Below, piece by piece: positions 1-9,015 of a DNA stretch of 64,000 nucleotides. Made by a program: the position numbers and the translations under genes. Source of the DNA: JANNAT01 sp031384605 (lineage in GTDB: Bacteria; Pseudomonadota; Alphaproteobacteria; Rhodobacterales; Rhodobacteraceae). Under the pieces are notes generated by a model, which did no database searches, was not told where the DNA came from, and saw only the letters and a program-made list of their open reading frames with translations. Where the stretch lies: NCBI GenBank assembly GCA_031384605.1, contig JANNAT010000067.1, positions 1-64,000 on the forward strand. The letters run 5' to 3'. Position 1 is the stretch's first letter; each line of letters begins with the position of its first letter.

Positions 1-533
1 GCGTGGCGCAGATGTCGGGCCGTGGTCTGGAACAGCGCATGACGCCCTGCCTTGTGCCCGCCGACAGCCCGCTGGGCCAATTGCAGGGCGGCACAAATAT
101 GGTGGTGCTGGAGGGTGACAGCGTGGGCCAGATCGTGCTGCGCGGCCCCGGTGCCGGTATGGGGCCTACGGCATCGGCGGTAATGGCCGACGTCATCGAC
201 ATTGCCCGTGGCCTGCGGATGCCAACCTTTGGCCAACCTGCGACGACATTGGCCACACCGCTGCCCGCCCGTGCGTCAACGCCAGCCAGCTATTACCTGC
301 GGATGACCTTGCTGGACAAACCCGGAGCCTTGGCCAAAATCGCCACCTGTCTGGGCGAGGCGGGCGTATCCATCGACCAGATGCGCCAATACGGCCACCA
401 AGGTGTCAACGCGCCTGTGCTGATCGTCACGCACAAGGCGACGCGCGACGATATAGACCACGCCTGCACCCGGTTCGGCCCCACCGGCGTTTTGGTAGGC
501 GCGCCCGTGGTGTTGCGCATCGAAGAGGTTTGA
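1..533 (+). CDS. hom: Homoserine dehydrogenase, C-terminal part (gene starts upstream of window)
   Basis: This is the 3' end of a gene whose start lies before the window. Homoserine dehydrogenase reduces aspartate semialdehyde to homoserine in the threonine/methionine branch. The visible part holds the end of the catalytic domain (GPGAGMGPTASAVMADVIDIA, near residues 49-68 of the visible piece) and then a C-terminal ACT domain beginning around YYLRMTLLDKPGALAKIA, which in this family gives feedback control by threonine. The TGA stop is at 531-533. glpX follows 53 bases later on the same strand, an order common in Rhodobacterales. Identity rests on family pattern recognition of the two domains; only about 40% of a normal 430-residue protein is seen. 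Confidence 0.9.
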   Translation, partial: VAQMSGRGLEQRMTPCLVPADSPLGQLQGGTNMVVLEGDSVGQIVLRGPGAGMGPTASAVMADVIDIARGLRMPTFGQPATTLATPLPARASTPASYYLRMTLLDKPGALAKIATCLGEAGVSIDQMRQYGHQGVNAPVLIVTHKATRDDIDHACTRFGPTGVLVGAPVVLRIEEV

Positions 534-586
534 CGCAGCCTACCATCCCCCGCTATGCACTAACAACTTAAGTCAAAGGATGCCCC

Positions 587-1552
587 ATGGCCACCGTCAC
601 CGAATTTCAAGACCGCCTGTTGTCCTTGGGCCTTGCCCGCGTGTCAGAGGCCGCCGCATTGGCATCGGCCAAACTGATCGGGCGCGGTGACGAAAAAGCG
701 GCCGATCAGGCGGCGGTCAACGCGATGCGCGACCAGTTGAACCTGCTGGATATCGCGGGCGTCGTGGTGATTGGCGAAGGCGAACGGGACGAGGCCCCGA
801 TGCTGTATATCGGCGAAAAGGTGGGCACCGGGCGCGGCCCGGCGGTGGATATCGCCCTTGATCCGTTGGAAGGCACCACGCTGACCGCCAAGGATATGCC
901 CAACGCGCTGACCGTCATCGCCATGGCCCCGCGCGGCACCTTGTTGCATGCGCCCGATGTCTACATGGAGAAACTGGCAATTGGTCCGGGCTATGCCGTT
1001 GATACCGTTACCCTTAAAATGTCACCCTCGGAACGCGTGCGCGCGCTTGCCCGCGCCAAGGGCGTGAAGCCCGATCAGATCGCCGTCTGCATCCTTGAAC
1101 GCCCCCGCCACGAGGCGCTGATCGAAGAAGTGCGTTCAACCGGGGCGTCGATCCGGCTGATCACCGATGGCGATGTGGCGGGCATCATCCATTGCGCCGA
1201 AGCCGCGATCACCGGGATTGACATGTATATGGGGTCAGGCGGCGCGCCCGAAGGGGTGCTGGCGGCCTCGGCACTGAAATGCATGGGCGGCCAGATTTAC
1301 GGCCAGTTGTTGTTTCGCAACGATGATGAACGCGGCCGCGCGATCAAGGCAGGCATCACCGATTTCAACCGCATTTACACCCGCGATGATATGGTCACCG
1401 CCGATGTGATCTTTGCGGCCACCGGTGTGACCAGCGGATCAATCCTTGCGGGCATAAAGCAAGAGCCGGGCTATATCAGCACCGAAACCATTCTGATGCG
1501 GTCGAAAACCGGGTCGGTGCGCCGGATGCTATACCGTTTGCCGATCAGATAA
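587..1552 (+). CDS. glpX: Class II fructose-1,6-bisphosphatase GlpX
   Basis: Hydrolyses fructose 1,6-bisphosphate to fructose 6-phosphate in gluconeogenesis and, in phototrophs or carboxylating relatives, the Calvin cycle; cytoplasmic. The 321-residue length is normal for GlpX. Family hallmarks seen are the metal-site stretch VVIGEGERDEAPMLYIGEKVG (residues about 60-80), the DPLEGTTL segment (about 92-99) and the TDGDVAG and GSGGAPEGVLAA stretches further on. The ATG at 587 is preceded by an AAAGGATG-type ribosome site. Its 3' end overlaps the convergent AraC-like remnant by eight bases, so no terminator lies between them. It probably shares a transcript with hom. Confidence 0.95.
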   Translation: MATVTEFQDRLLSLGLARVSEAAALASAKLIGRGDEKAADQAAVNAMRDQLNLLDIAGVVVIGEGERDEAPMLYIGEKVGTGRGPAVDIALDPLEGTTLTAKDMPNALTVIAMAPRGTLLHAPDVYMEKLAIGPGYAVDTVTLKMSPSERVRALARAKGVKPDQIAVCILERPRHEALIEEVRSTGASIRLITDGDVAGIIHCAEAAITGIDMYMGSGGAPEGVLAASALKCMGGQIYGQLLFRNDDERGRAIKAGITDFNRIYTRDDMVTADVIFAATGVTSGSILAGIKQEPGYISTETILMRSKTGSVRRMLYRLPIR

Positions 1553-2043
1553 GGCCAGCCACCAAACTGGCCTTGCGCCAGTGCTGTGGTGCCATCGCGT
1601 GCCGCGGTTTGAACGCCCGCCCAAAGGCAGCCTCTGACGTATTGCCCACTTGCGCAAACAGCCGGCCCGCAGCCCGGCTTTGCCCGCGCAATACATCGGC
1701 GGCAAGAGCAATCCGCCAATGGTTCAGATAGACCACCGGCGTTTGCCCGATCGCCTGCGCGAACCGGCTGGCAAAGACAATGCGCGACATCCCCGCGACC
1801 GACGCAAGGGCCTGCACCGTCCACGGCCGGGCCGGATCAGCTTGGATTGCCGCAAGAACCCGGCCCATACGCGGATCTGACGCAGACGAAACCCAACCCT
1901 GACCCAAAGCCGACGCGCTTGCCAAACGGCGTAAGGTGCGGATGAACAGCAAATCCAGCCGCCGCCCCCGTGCTTTTGCCATGGCGGGGCTGGACCAAAC
2001 TGCACAGCATGTCATTCAAAAGTTTCAGCCAGACCTGTGCCAC
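1545..2043 (-). pseudogene. Remnant of a cupin-type AraC-family transcriptional regulator
   Basis: Reading leftward, the last 100 residues are a recognisable AraC helix-turn-helix pair: WTVQALASVAGMSRIVFASRFAQ for the first helix-turn-helix and a second around residues 110-145 (QVGNTSEAAFGRAFK). The N-terminal cupin domain is absent. The linker that normally precedes the DNA-binding domain is split between two frames: VWLKLLNDMLCSLV is read in one frame (2043 downward) and GRRLDLLFIRTLRRLAS in another, so a frameshift lies near 1965-2000. Immediately upstream, on the other strand, begins the remnant of an alpha/beta hydrolase. AraC regulators of this type are often divergent from such enzymes. 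I infer a broken gene; a short functional DNA-binding protein starting at 2015 is possible but unlikely. Confidence 0.7.
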
Positions 2044-2045
2044 CG

Positions 2046-2315
2046 GGCTTACCCCCCGTCAAAGTTGCGCACAGCCTATGATGCACACATCGTTCCGGCA
2101 CCGGGGCGGAATTATTTACAGGCCGCCCTTGGCCTTGGCAACGCGCTGAACTTTGCCAACCCCAACCGCGCGCCATTGTTGTTGATTGCGGGTGGGCCGA
2201 ACGGCACCAGCACGACATCTATGGTGGCCGCGCTGTTGCGCCAGCATCAGAAATCGCCGCGCCCGGCTGGGAAAAAGTGGCGGCGGGAATTTTGAGCGGG
2301 CCGGATGCGCAGTGA
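2046..2315 (+). pseudogene. Remnant of an alpha/beta hydrolase gene
   Basis: The plus strand encodes AYDAHIVPAPGRNY and then ALNFANPNRAPLLLIAGG, which fit the C-terminal third of bacterial alpha/beta hydrolases, where the pattern NPDRAPLLLIAG(E/G)xD precedes the catalytic Asp region. The match continues through SMVAALLRQHQKSP and then stops. A frame change leads straight into APGWEKVAAGILSGPDAQ and a TGA at 2313-2315. The segment between, which should carry the PGRSH motif with the catalytic His, is missing, so there is an internal deletion plus frameshift. No N-terminal half with the nucleophile elbow is found upstream. The piece abuts the AraC remnant, which suggests a deletion fused two formerly divergent genes. 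Confidence 0.6.
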
Positions 2316-2480
2316 TGCCCGCCCGGGGCGTGGCGCGGACAGGCCGGGTTCTTAAAATTTGGTAAATTTTGAAAGTTAAAGCATTGATATACATAAATTT
2401 ATAGTTTTGTCCCCGCGTGGACACTTTGGCCCCTCCACGGCCCGCTTGCGCCTGTACCGCCCTTCAGGCATTGCTACTTT

Positions 2481-4223
2481 ATGACTGACCGCGCTTTTCT
2501 TGACGTCGATGCCTCGCTGACCGGCCGCCGCTGGACCGGCCCCACCGCCCACGCCGAACGTCTGGCCGAAGCAATGGCGCAGTCCACCCGCCTGCCGTTG
2601 CCGCTGTGCCAGACCTTGGTTGCGCGCGGGATTCTGCCCGCAGATGCCGCCGCCTACCTGGCCCCGCAACTGCGCGATCTGCTGCCCGATCCGCGCCGCC
2701 TGAAAGATATGGAACGCGCGGCAGGCCGCTTTCTTCACGCCCTGAAATCGCGCCAGCGCATCGCAATCTTTGCCGATTATGATGTCGATGGCGGATCATC
2801 TGCCGCGCTGCTGATCATCTGGCTGCGCGCCATGGGCCACCAAGCCACGCTCTACATTCCCGACCGGATCGACGAAGGCTACGGCCCCAATGTGCCCGCA
2901 ATGGCCGCCCTTGGGGTCGCGCATGATCTGATCCTGTGCGTCGATTGTGGCACCCTGTCGCACGACCCGATCGCTGCGGCGGGCTGTGATGTGGTGGTGC
3001 TGGATCACCATTTGGGCGGCGAAACCTTGCCCGCCGCGTTTGCGGTAGTGAACCCGAACCGGCAAGACGAAGACGGCGAACTTGGCCATCTATGTGCGGC
3101 ATCCGTGGTGTTCCTGATGCTGGTCGAGGCCAATCGCCAACTGCGGCTGGAGGGCATGCCGGGCCCTGATCTGATGGCAATGCTGGATCTGGTGGCGCTG
3201 GCAACCGTCGCCGACGTGGCCCCCCTGATCGGGGTGAACCGGGCCTTTGTGCGGCAGGGGTTGAAGGTGATGGCGCGCAGGGATCGGGTTGGCTTACGCG
3301 CGCTGGCCGATATCGCGCGGATGGATCAGGCCCCAACCCCGTATGCCTTGGGGTTTTTGTTGGGCCCAAGGGTGAACGCGGGCGGGCGGATCGGGCAGGC
3401 CGATCTGGGCGCGCGGCTGCTGGCCACCGATGACGCGCACGAGGCCGCAGCCTTGGCCGAACGACTGGATATGCTGAACACCGAACGCCGCGATATTGAG
3501 GCCGGCGTGCGTGAAGCCGCATTGGCGCAGGCGATGGCCCGCGGCACCGATGGCCCGCTGGTTTGGGCGGCAGGGCTGGGTTGGCATCCCGGCGTTGTGG
3601 GCATTGTGGCGGCGCGGCTGAAAGAAGCCACGCACCGCCCCGCCGTGGTGATTGGCATCGAAGATGGCATCGGCAAAGGCTCGGCCCGGTCAGTTTCTGG
3701 CGTTGATCTGGGGGCGGCGGTGCAGCGGTTGGCGGCCGAAGGGCTGTTGATCAAAGGTGGCGGGCATAAAATGGCGGCTGGTTTGACAGTGGCCGAGGCG
3801 ATGATCGAACCCGCAATGGCGCGGCTGTCGGAATTGCTGGCGCGTCAGGGCGCAGGGGCGGGCGGGTCTGAAACCCTTGGTATCGACAGCCTGCTGGCCC
3901 CCTCAGCCGCCACGCAAACCCTGGTGGAATTGATCGAACAAGCGGGGCCGTTTGGCGCATCCGCTGCTGCACCGCGCGTGGCCTTTGCCGATATGGCTGT
4001 TTCATCGCGCCGCATGGGTGATGCGCATTTGCGTCTGTCCTTTGGCGATGGTTTGGGCACAAAGCTTGAGGCTGTGGTCTTTGGGGCCTTCCAAACGCCG
4101 ATGGGGGCCGCCTTGGAAAACGCCGGGCACCAGCGATTTCATCTGGCCGGGCGACTTGAGATAAACACCTGGGGCGGGCGCAGCAAAGTTCAACTTCGTC
4201 TTGAAGACGCGGCGCGGGCCTAA
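2481..4223 (+). CDS. recJ: Single-stranded-DNA-specific exonuclease RecJ
   Basis: 5'-3' exonuclease acting on single-stranded DNA in recombination and mismatch repair, in the cytoplasm. The 580-residue protein has the DHH-phosphoesterase motifs in order: DYDVDGGSSAAL (about 96-107), CVDCGTLSHDP (about 152-163), VVLDHHLGGE (about 172-181), and further on the DHHA1 domain with GxGxA-type GKGSARS and IKGGGHKMAAG. All metal-binding Asp/His positions of the first motifs are present. The ATG at 2481 follows a strongly AT-rich 165-base stretch that probably carries its promoter. tRNA-Glu lies 94 bases downstream. Confidence 0.95.
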   Translation: MTDRAFLDVDASLTGRRWTGPTAHAERLAEAMAQSTRLPLPLCQTLVARGILPADAAAYLAPQLRDLLPDPRRLKDMERAAGRFLHALKSRQRIAIFADYDVDGGSSAALLIIWLRAMGHQATLYIPDRIDEGYGPNVPAMAALGVAHDLILCVDCGTLSHDPIAAAGCDVVVLDHHLGGETLPAAFAVVNPNRQDEDGELGHLCAASVVFLMLVEANRQLRLEGMPGPDLMAMLDLVALATVADVAPLIGVNRAFVRQGLKVMARRDRVGLRALADIARMDQAPTPYALGFLLGPRVNAGGRIGQADLGARLLATDDAHEAAALAERLDMLNTERRDIEAGVREAALAQAMARGTDGPLVWAAGLGWHPGVVGIVAARLKEATHRPAVVIGIEDGIGKGSARSVSGVDLGAAVQRLAAEGLLIKGGGHKMAAGLTVAEAMIEPAMARLSELLARQGAGAGGSETLGIDSLLAPSAATQTLVELIEQAGPFGASAAAPRVAFADMAVSSRRMGDAHLRLSFGDGLGTKLEAVVFGAFQTPMGAALENAGHQRFHLAGRLEINTWGGRSKVQLRLEDAARA

Positions 4224-4317
4224 GCGTTCAGACTTGCTGTAAAGTTTCGAAAGCACGGCCCATTTTTCCTCTTGCGAACCAGATCAGCGCCGATTAGAAC
4301 GCGCTCACCACCGCAGT

Positions 4318-4392
4318 GGCCCGTTCGTCTATCGGTTAGGACATCAGGTTTTCAACCTGGTAAGAGGGGTTCGACTCCCCTACGGGCTGCCA
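4318..4392 (+). tRNA. tRNA-Glu (anticodon TTC)
   Basis: A complete cloverleaf can be folded. The acceptor stem is GGCCCGT paired with ACGGGCT, with a G-T first pair. The D arm is followed by an anticodon stem CAGG/CCTG with loop TTTTCAA (anticodon TTC). The T arm is AGGGG-TTCGACT-CCCCT. The discriminator G and a genome-encoded CCA end at 4392. No integrase or repeat of its 3' end is adjacent, so this tRNA is not being used as an attachment site here. Confidence 0.95.
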
Positions 4393-4405
4393 ATCTTTCC
4401 CAAAA

Positions 4406-5401
4406 TCAAGAAATGCGACGATCGCCTTTATTGGGGTCGAAGAACTTGGCCTGACCGCGGCCGGCGTGCTTTGACGCGTAAAGCGCGTGATCGGCGTCGC
4501 TTAGCATGCGATCGGCATCGGGGCGGTCATAACGGGTGGAAACCGTCAATCCGATTGAGGCTGATATCCGGCACGGTCTTCCTTCGAAATCAATTGGTTG
4601 CGTCAGAATTTTAATGACACGCCGCGCAATTTGAGCCAATTGCGCAACATCGTGCAGACCTGGCAATGCGACAACAAATTCATCCCCGCCCACCCGCGCG
4701 ACGATGTCATCGGCGCGGGTTTCCGCCAGCAATACCTTGGCCACTTCGCGCAAGACCTGATCCCCGGCGGCGTGGCCGCGGGTGTCGTTGACCTGCTTGA
4801 AGTAATCCAGATCAATGTGCATCAACCCAAAGCTGGTGCCGCGCGCGATCAGTGCGCCCAAGGTGGCATCAAGTGCGCGCCGGTTGCGCAACCCGGTTAA
4901 AGTGTCACTTAGAGCCTGTTCTTCGGCGGCCTTTTTCGCGCTTTGCAGTCGCAAGTTAAGGTTACGCAATTCAGCCATGACGGCAGATTTTGCTTCAACC
5001 AGATACAACATTTCGACCGCCAGATCCGTTGGCGCGAAATCGGCATCGTTCAGCCCATGTTGGCGCACAGCATCAATCACGCCGATGCCAAAAGACAGGT
5101 TGATCAACAGTCCACCGCCCTGCATTGGCACCGCGAGCCCCCGCAACGACACGTCAGTTGCACCAAGCAGGGTCATGTGCAGCCGATCCCCTGCGTGTGC
5201 CGCCAGATCAGGGACGCTTTCAATCCCGGCGGGGCGAAGCACTTGCAAGACATCGTGAAAAAGCCGGCCAATTGGGGCCGGGCCGGGGATCAGCCGGGCA
5301 AGCGTTGGCCCAATGGCGATAATTACGCCGGTTTCGTCAAGGGCAAGAAACATCGGCATCAGGCAGGCCAGAACGGCGGGTCGGAACGCGATATTCTGCA
5401 T
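4406..5401 (-). CDS. HNOBA-GGDEF diguanylate cyclase, partner of H-NOX
   Basis: A 331-residue predicted diguanylate cyclase making cyclic-di-GMP. The N-terminal 150 residues resemble the heme-NO-binding-associated (HNOBA) domain: an FLALDETGVIIAIGPTL start and an LSFGIGVIDAVRQHGL segment. A coiled-coil-like linker (LVEAKSAVMAELRNLNLRL) follows, then a GGDEF domain with DTLTGLRNRRAL and the intact active-site loop ARVGGDEFVV. The RxxD inhibitory-site pattern is not obvious. The chosen ATG at 5401 lies one base after the TGA of the H-NOX gene; an upstream in-frame start at 5581 would overlap that gene by 180 bases and encodes non-conserved sequence. Co-translation with H-NOX implies that NO or redox state controls its output. 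Confidence 0.88.
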   Translation of the reverse strand: MQNIAFRPAVLACLMPMFLALDETGVIIAIGPTLARLIPGPAPIGRLFHDVLQVLRPAGIESVPDLAAHAGDRLHMTLLGATDVSLRGLAVPMQGGGLLINLSFGIGVIDAVRQHGLNDADFAPTDLAVEMLYLVEAKSAVMAELRNLNLRLQSAKKAAEEQALSDTLTGLRNRRALDATLGALIARGTSFGLMHIDLDYFKQVNDTRGHAAGDQVLREVAKVLLAETRADDIVARVGGDEFVVALPGLHDVAQLAQIARRVIKILTQPIDFEGRPCRISASIGLTVSTRYDRPDADRMLSDADHALYASKHAGRGQAKFFDPNKGDRRIS

Positions 5402-5402
5402 G

Positions 5403-6014
5403 TCAGTTCCCCGGCAACGCAAGATCGAAATGACGTCCTGCAGCGTAACTTTGATCCAGCAGCTGAATGCTGATGATTTCGTCGGCATGCCCGGGCGCGG
5501 CATCATCAGCGGGGCCGCTGCCCGCATGATCCAGCAAAACCAGCGCGCCGTAATCATCCGCCATGGTGCGCAACAGGCCAACGATCACATGACCAACCCC
5601 CGAAATCATCATCGACGCATGCAAGGAAAATACCCCATCATCCAAAGTAGCCAGCCGCAGCTTTGGCAAATCAAGATCAGGCAGCGCCAGATGGCCCCGG
5701 TCTGGCAGATCATCCAGCGAATGCAGAAAATCAACAAAATTCCCGCCGCCAAAGCGCAACAACCGGCGCAGGGATTCGGTGTTTGGATGCGACACCAGAT
5801 AAGTGCCCAAATCTTCCAGAATGGTTTCGCGCGGGCGGCGCAATACCTGCACTGCCGCCACAATGACCGCTTCTGTCAACGCCGCATCATAGATCAACAG
5901 CGCCTCAAAGCTGTCAAAACCTAGGCCAGCCTTGCGCACCACTTCGGCCCAAACCGCAGATCCATAGGTATCGCGCAAAAAACACTGGATAGAGCGATTG
6001 ATAAGGCCGTGCAT
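5403..6014 (-). CDS. H-NOX (heme NO/O2-binding) sensor protein
   Basis: A 203-residue protein of the H-NOX family, the soluble heme sensor that binds NO. It begins MHGLINRSIQCFLRDTYG, the standard family start, so I use the ATG at 6014 rather than the upstream one at 6044. The segment NFVDFLHSLDDLPDRGH (about residues 95-111) carries the expected proximal heme His in FLHSL. The canonical YxSxR motif that holds the heme propionates is not visible: the matching position reads LHASMMISGVGHVIVG. The C-terminal tail is acidic. It is the first gene of a two-gene unit with the HNOBA-GGDEF protein, so its partner is probably that cyclase. Confidence 0.88.
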   Translation of the reverse strand: MHGLINRSIQCFLRDTYGSAVWAEVVRKAGLGFDSFEALLIYDAALTEAVIVAAVQVLRRPRETILEDLGTYLVSHPNTESLRRLLRFGGGNFVDFLHSLDDLPDRGHLALPDLDLPKLRLATLDDGVFSLHASMMISGVGHVIVGLLRTMADDYGALVLLDHAGSGPADDAAPGHADEIISIQLLDQSYAAGRHFDLALPGN

Positions 6015-6079
6015 GACTGGTCCGCTGGTTGATTCCCCCCACACTTTACGCCCGCGCGGTTAAGAATTGCTCAAGACAG

Positions 6080-7963
6080 CTATTGGGCGATCATCAATTC
6101 GGTATCCCCCAGTTTCAGCATCATAAGCGGGCTGGGAACGACGGCCGGGGCGGCACTTTGCAGTGCCTGCAAGATCGCGACGGCTTGGTCAAATTGCGGG
6201 TATTGGCCGTTGCTGGCGACAAGCTGGCGCGCTTGGGCATACCCATCGGTAACGGTGATCTCGGACACCGCGAAAAACTGGCCATGGCTGCGGTGGGCGA
6301 TGACCACTTCATCGCCGGGCCGGCCGGTGTGCAGATCGGCCACAACCATAGCGCAGCCGGGTTGCCCGCCCGGCAAAGTGGCGTCGCAATCGTCTTGCCA
6401 TTCTTTCAGTTGATCGGCCTCGGCGGCGGCAAAAACCCGATCGCGCGCAGCGATTGCGGCGGGGGTGTTGGGCTGCAGCGGCATGATTTTTGCAAGACTG
6501 ATCCGCAACGCGGCGGCATCGAGCGCGCCGGACATCGCGCTGCTTTGCGCCAAGGCCGTTGCAAGCTTGGTTTGGCCCGGCTCTTTTGCCAAAGCCGCCT
6601 GATTTGCCAGCGCGGTTTTCCCGGCCTCGCCCCAGCGGTTCAGGGCAAAAAGATCCAAGGTATCGGGTTGAAAGCCACTTGCGGTAAAGCGCGCAATATG
6701 GCTTTGCGCGGAAATACCTTGTGGGTTCAGCAGCGGCGTCAACCAAAGTGCAGCAGAGGCAATCAGCCCCAAGGCCAAATAGATATTTGCCTGCCGCACC
6801 CGCGCGCGCCACGCCCCGCGTAGCACGGCCACTGCATATGCTGTTGTATAACAAAGGATAAACGCCGCAGCCCACGCCGCGAACAACCGCTCTGGTGTCC
6901 AGCCGTATTGGACAACCCGCGTCCAGATGGCCCAAGCGCCAAGGGCTGCCGGCACAACCGAGATCAGCGCAAGCCCCTGACTGGCCCACATCATAAAGCC
7001 GGGCAGCGGCGCGGTATCATCGGCCTCGTCCGCCGCAGCACTGATCAGCGCAACGGCCCCCGCCGCCATCGTCAGCAAAATCCCTGCCGCAGACAGATCC
7101 CCAAACAACCCATTCAGCCCGCGAAACGGCAGGGCAAGCAGAAACACCACCAACACTACCAGCACAAACGGCACCAACAGCCGCATGACCTGCAAAATCA
7201 AATAGGGCGACATGTAATCCGACAGCTCATCCACAATCGCCACTGCAAGGCCAAACACCAGGCCCGTGACGATCCATGGGGTGACTTCCACATCCAGCAA
7301 CTGATCAATGATCGGCAGGCCCACCAGATCAAACAGCGCGTCCGACAGATAGATCAGCGCCCAAACCAAACCCACGAACAGCCACGCAAATGCCAGCCGC
7401 AAAAACAAGGCCCAGGCGTGCAGGAAAACAGTGGAATAATTGCGCCAATGCGATGTTTGTGCGGCCATCAAAAACGGCAGTGGCAAAAACCCCAACACCA
7501 GAACCGCCATGATGGTCACCGGATCCCAGTCAAACTGATCCAGCGGAACAAACCGCAAGCCTGCCCAACTGGCCAATGCTGCAATGGTGGCCCCAAGCAC
7601 CGCCGACATCAGTGCCGCGCGCCGCAAGGGCACCGCACTTGCCATGCTGATCGCGCCGCCAAACAGCATCAAGATAAACAGCCCTAATGCCAGCGTCAGC
7701 CGGTCGGAAAACAGATCGTGCGACAACGCCTGTTCAATCGCATAAAAGCACACCCCGGCAATCGCCCCAAATCCAGACAGCACAAGGCGGTTGCGTAGGG
7801 CGTTGGTCATCGGCTGCGGCTCCGCTGCGACGGGTTGAATCAGGTGTCCTTGGTCATTTGTGGGGATTTTATCTGGGTTGCGCCAGTCGAAATCCGCCGC
7901 CCCCGGGGGCGGCGGTGGATTTAAGAGCATGCGCAGCTTTTTCGGGCCGCGCAACGCGGACAT
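6080..7963 (-). CDS. DUF4153-type polytopic membrane protein
   Basis: A predicted inner-membrane protein of about 627 residues with at least ten hydrophobic segments between residues 55 and 410, followed by a 200-residue soluble, Ala-rich tail. The membrane part resembles DUF4153 proteins of unknown function. An in-frame TTG at 7969, an ATG at 7963 and an ATG at 7810 are all possible starts. The 7810 start begins just before the first hydrophobic segment and has a GGAG eleven bases upstream, while the longer form adds a Pro-rich, charged leader. Between the pirin stop and 7963 there are only 16 bases, with a weak ribosome site. Function is unknown; no catalytic motif is seen. Confidence 0.75.
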   Translation of the reverse strand: MSALRGPKKLRMLLNPPPPPGAADFDWRNPDKIPTNDQGHLIQPVAAEPQPMTNALRNRLVLSGFGAIAGVCFYAIEQALSHDLFSDRLTLALGLFILMLFGGAISMASAVPLRRAALMSAVLGATIAALASWAGLRFVPLDQFDWDPVTIMAVLVLGFLPLPFLMAAQTSHWRNYSTVFLHAWALFLRLAFAWLFVGLVWALIYLSDALFDLVGLPIIDQLLDVEVTPWIVTGLVFGLAVAIVDELSDYMSPYLILQVMRLLVPFVLVVLVVFLLALPFRGLNGLFGDLSAAGILLTMAAGAVALISAAADEADDTAPLPGFMMWASQGLALISVVPAALGAWAIWTRVVQYGWTPERLFAAWAAAFILCYTTAYAVAVLRGAWRARVRQANIYLALGLIASAALWLTPLLNPQGISAQSHIARFTASGFQPDTLDLFALNRWGEAGKTALANQAALAKEPGQTKLATALAQSSAMSGALDAAALRISLAKIMPLQPNTPAAIAARDRVFAAAEADQLKEWQDDCDATLPGGQPGCAMVVADLHTGRPGDEVVIAHRSHGQFFAVSEITVTDGYAQARQLVASNGQYPQFDQAVAILQALQSAAPAVVPSPLMMLKLGDTELMIAQ

Positions 7964-7979
7964 GGTCAACGGCTGTGCG

Positions 7980-8891
7980 TCAATGCGCGGGCTTGATGAA
8001 GGTGCCGTTGCGCAATTCGGCCATGGCTTGCTGCAGTTCGGCTTGGGTGTTCATCACGATCGGGCCATGCCAGGCAACCGGTTCTTGGATCGGCGCGCCT
8101 GAAATCAGCAAGAACCTTATGCCATCGGGGCCGGCCTGCACGGTAACTTCGTCACCTTTTCCAAATTCGATCAAGGTGCGGTTGCCCGACATATCGCGGA
8201 TGTTCACCTCTTGGCCGCGCACTTCTTTTTCCAGCAAAACACCACGGGGGCGGGCGGCATCGCGGAAGTTTCCAGCGCCTTCGAAGACATAGGCAAAGGC
8301 GTGCCGCCATGTATCAACCTTGAACGTTTTGCGGCGTTCGGGTGGCACATAGATATCCAGAAATTGCGGATCAGCGGCGATGCCATCCACAGGGCCGGTT
8401 TTGCCCCAGAAAGAGCCTACCACCACTTTTACGATGGTGCCGTCATCGTCCATGATTTCAGGCACTTCGGTGCCGCGCACGTCTTGATAGCGCGGGGCCG
8501 TCATTTTCAGATCGCGTGGCAGGTTGGCCCACAGTTGAAACCCGTGCATCTGGCCGCGCGCGTTGCCTTTGGGCATTTCCTGGTGCAAAATACCCGACCC
8601 CGCCGTCATCCACTGCACATCGCCGCCCCGCAATGTGCCGCGATTGCCAAGGCTGTCGCCGTGATCAACTGATCCTGCCAGCACATAGGTAATCGTTTCG
8701 ATGCCGCGGTGCGGGTGCCATGGAAAACCAGCGGAATAATCGCGGGGCGCGTCGCCGCGAAAATCGTCGAACAACAAAAACGGGTCCATGCGGGTGGGAT
8801 CGCCAAAGCCAAAGGCGCGGTGCAAATGCACGCCGGCCCCCTCCATCGTGGGTTGGGCAAGCGACTGAGTGGCGATGGGGCGGATCGACAT
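7980..8891 (-). CDS. Pirin family protein
   Basis: A 303-residue bicupin of the pirin family, whose members bind a metal and in some cases have quercetin dioxygenase activity or modulate transcription or metabolic enzymes. The first cupin holds FPWHPHRGIETITYVLAG (about residues 59-76) and a downstream GSGILHQEM, which supply the expected metal-binding His residues and a Glu. The second cupin ends near FGKGDEVTVQAGPDG. The ATG at 8891 has AAAGGTG eight bases upstream; a GTG at 8900 overlaps that ribosome site and is less likely. It may be co-transcribed with the DUF4153 gene, but nothing links them functionally. Confidence 0.88.
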   Translation of the reverse strand: MSIRPIATQSLAQPTMEGAGVHLHRAFGFGDPTRMDPFLLFDDFRGDAPRDYSAGFPWHPHRGIETITYVLAGSVDHGDSLGNRGTLRGGDVQWMTAGSGILHQEMPKGNARGQMHGFQLWANLPRDLKMTAPRYQDVRGTEVPEIMDDDGTIVKVVVGSFWGKTGPVDGIAADPQFLDIYVPPERRKTFKVDTWRHAFAYVFEGAGNFRDAARPRGVLLEKEVRGQEVNIRDMSGNRTLIEFGKGDEVTVQAGPDGIRFLLISGAPIQEPVAWHGPIVMNTQAELQQAMAELRNGTFIKPAH

Positions 8892-9015
8892 TTTTGGCAC
8901 CTTTCTGGTTCAATAGCCAAAATAGGGCGGCAAAAGTCTTTGGGCAAGCCTGCGATGCCACAGGGCTTTTGTGCAATGACGCACAATTGCCCTGTTTGCG
9001 CGGCAGGTGGCTGTG

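Noticed and set aside
2815..3522. 235-codon Arg/Pro-rich open frame on the minus strand
   Set aside because: Antisense to recJ's catalytic core; low-complexity composition.
4318..4392. tRNA-Glu as a second attachment site
   Set aside because: The tRNA is intact, no integrase is near and no repeat of its 3' end was found in the window.
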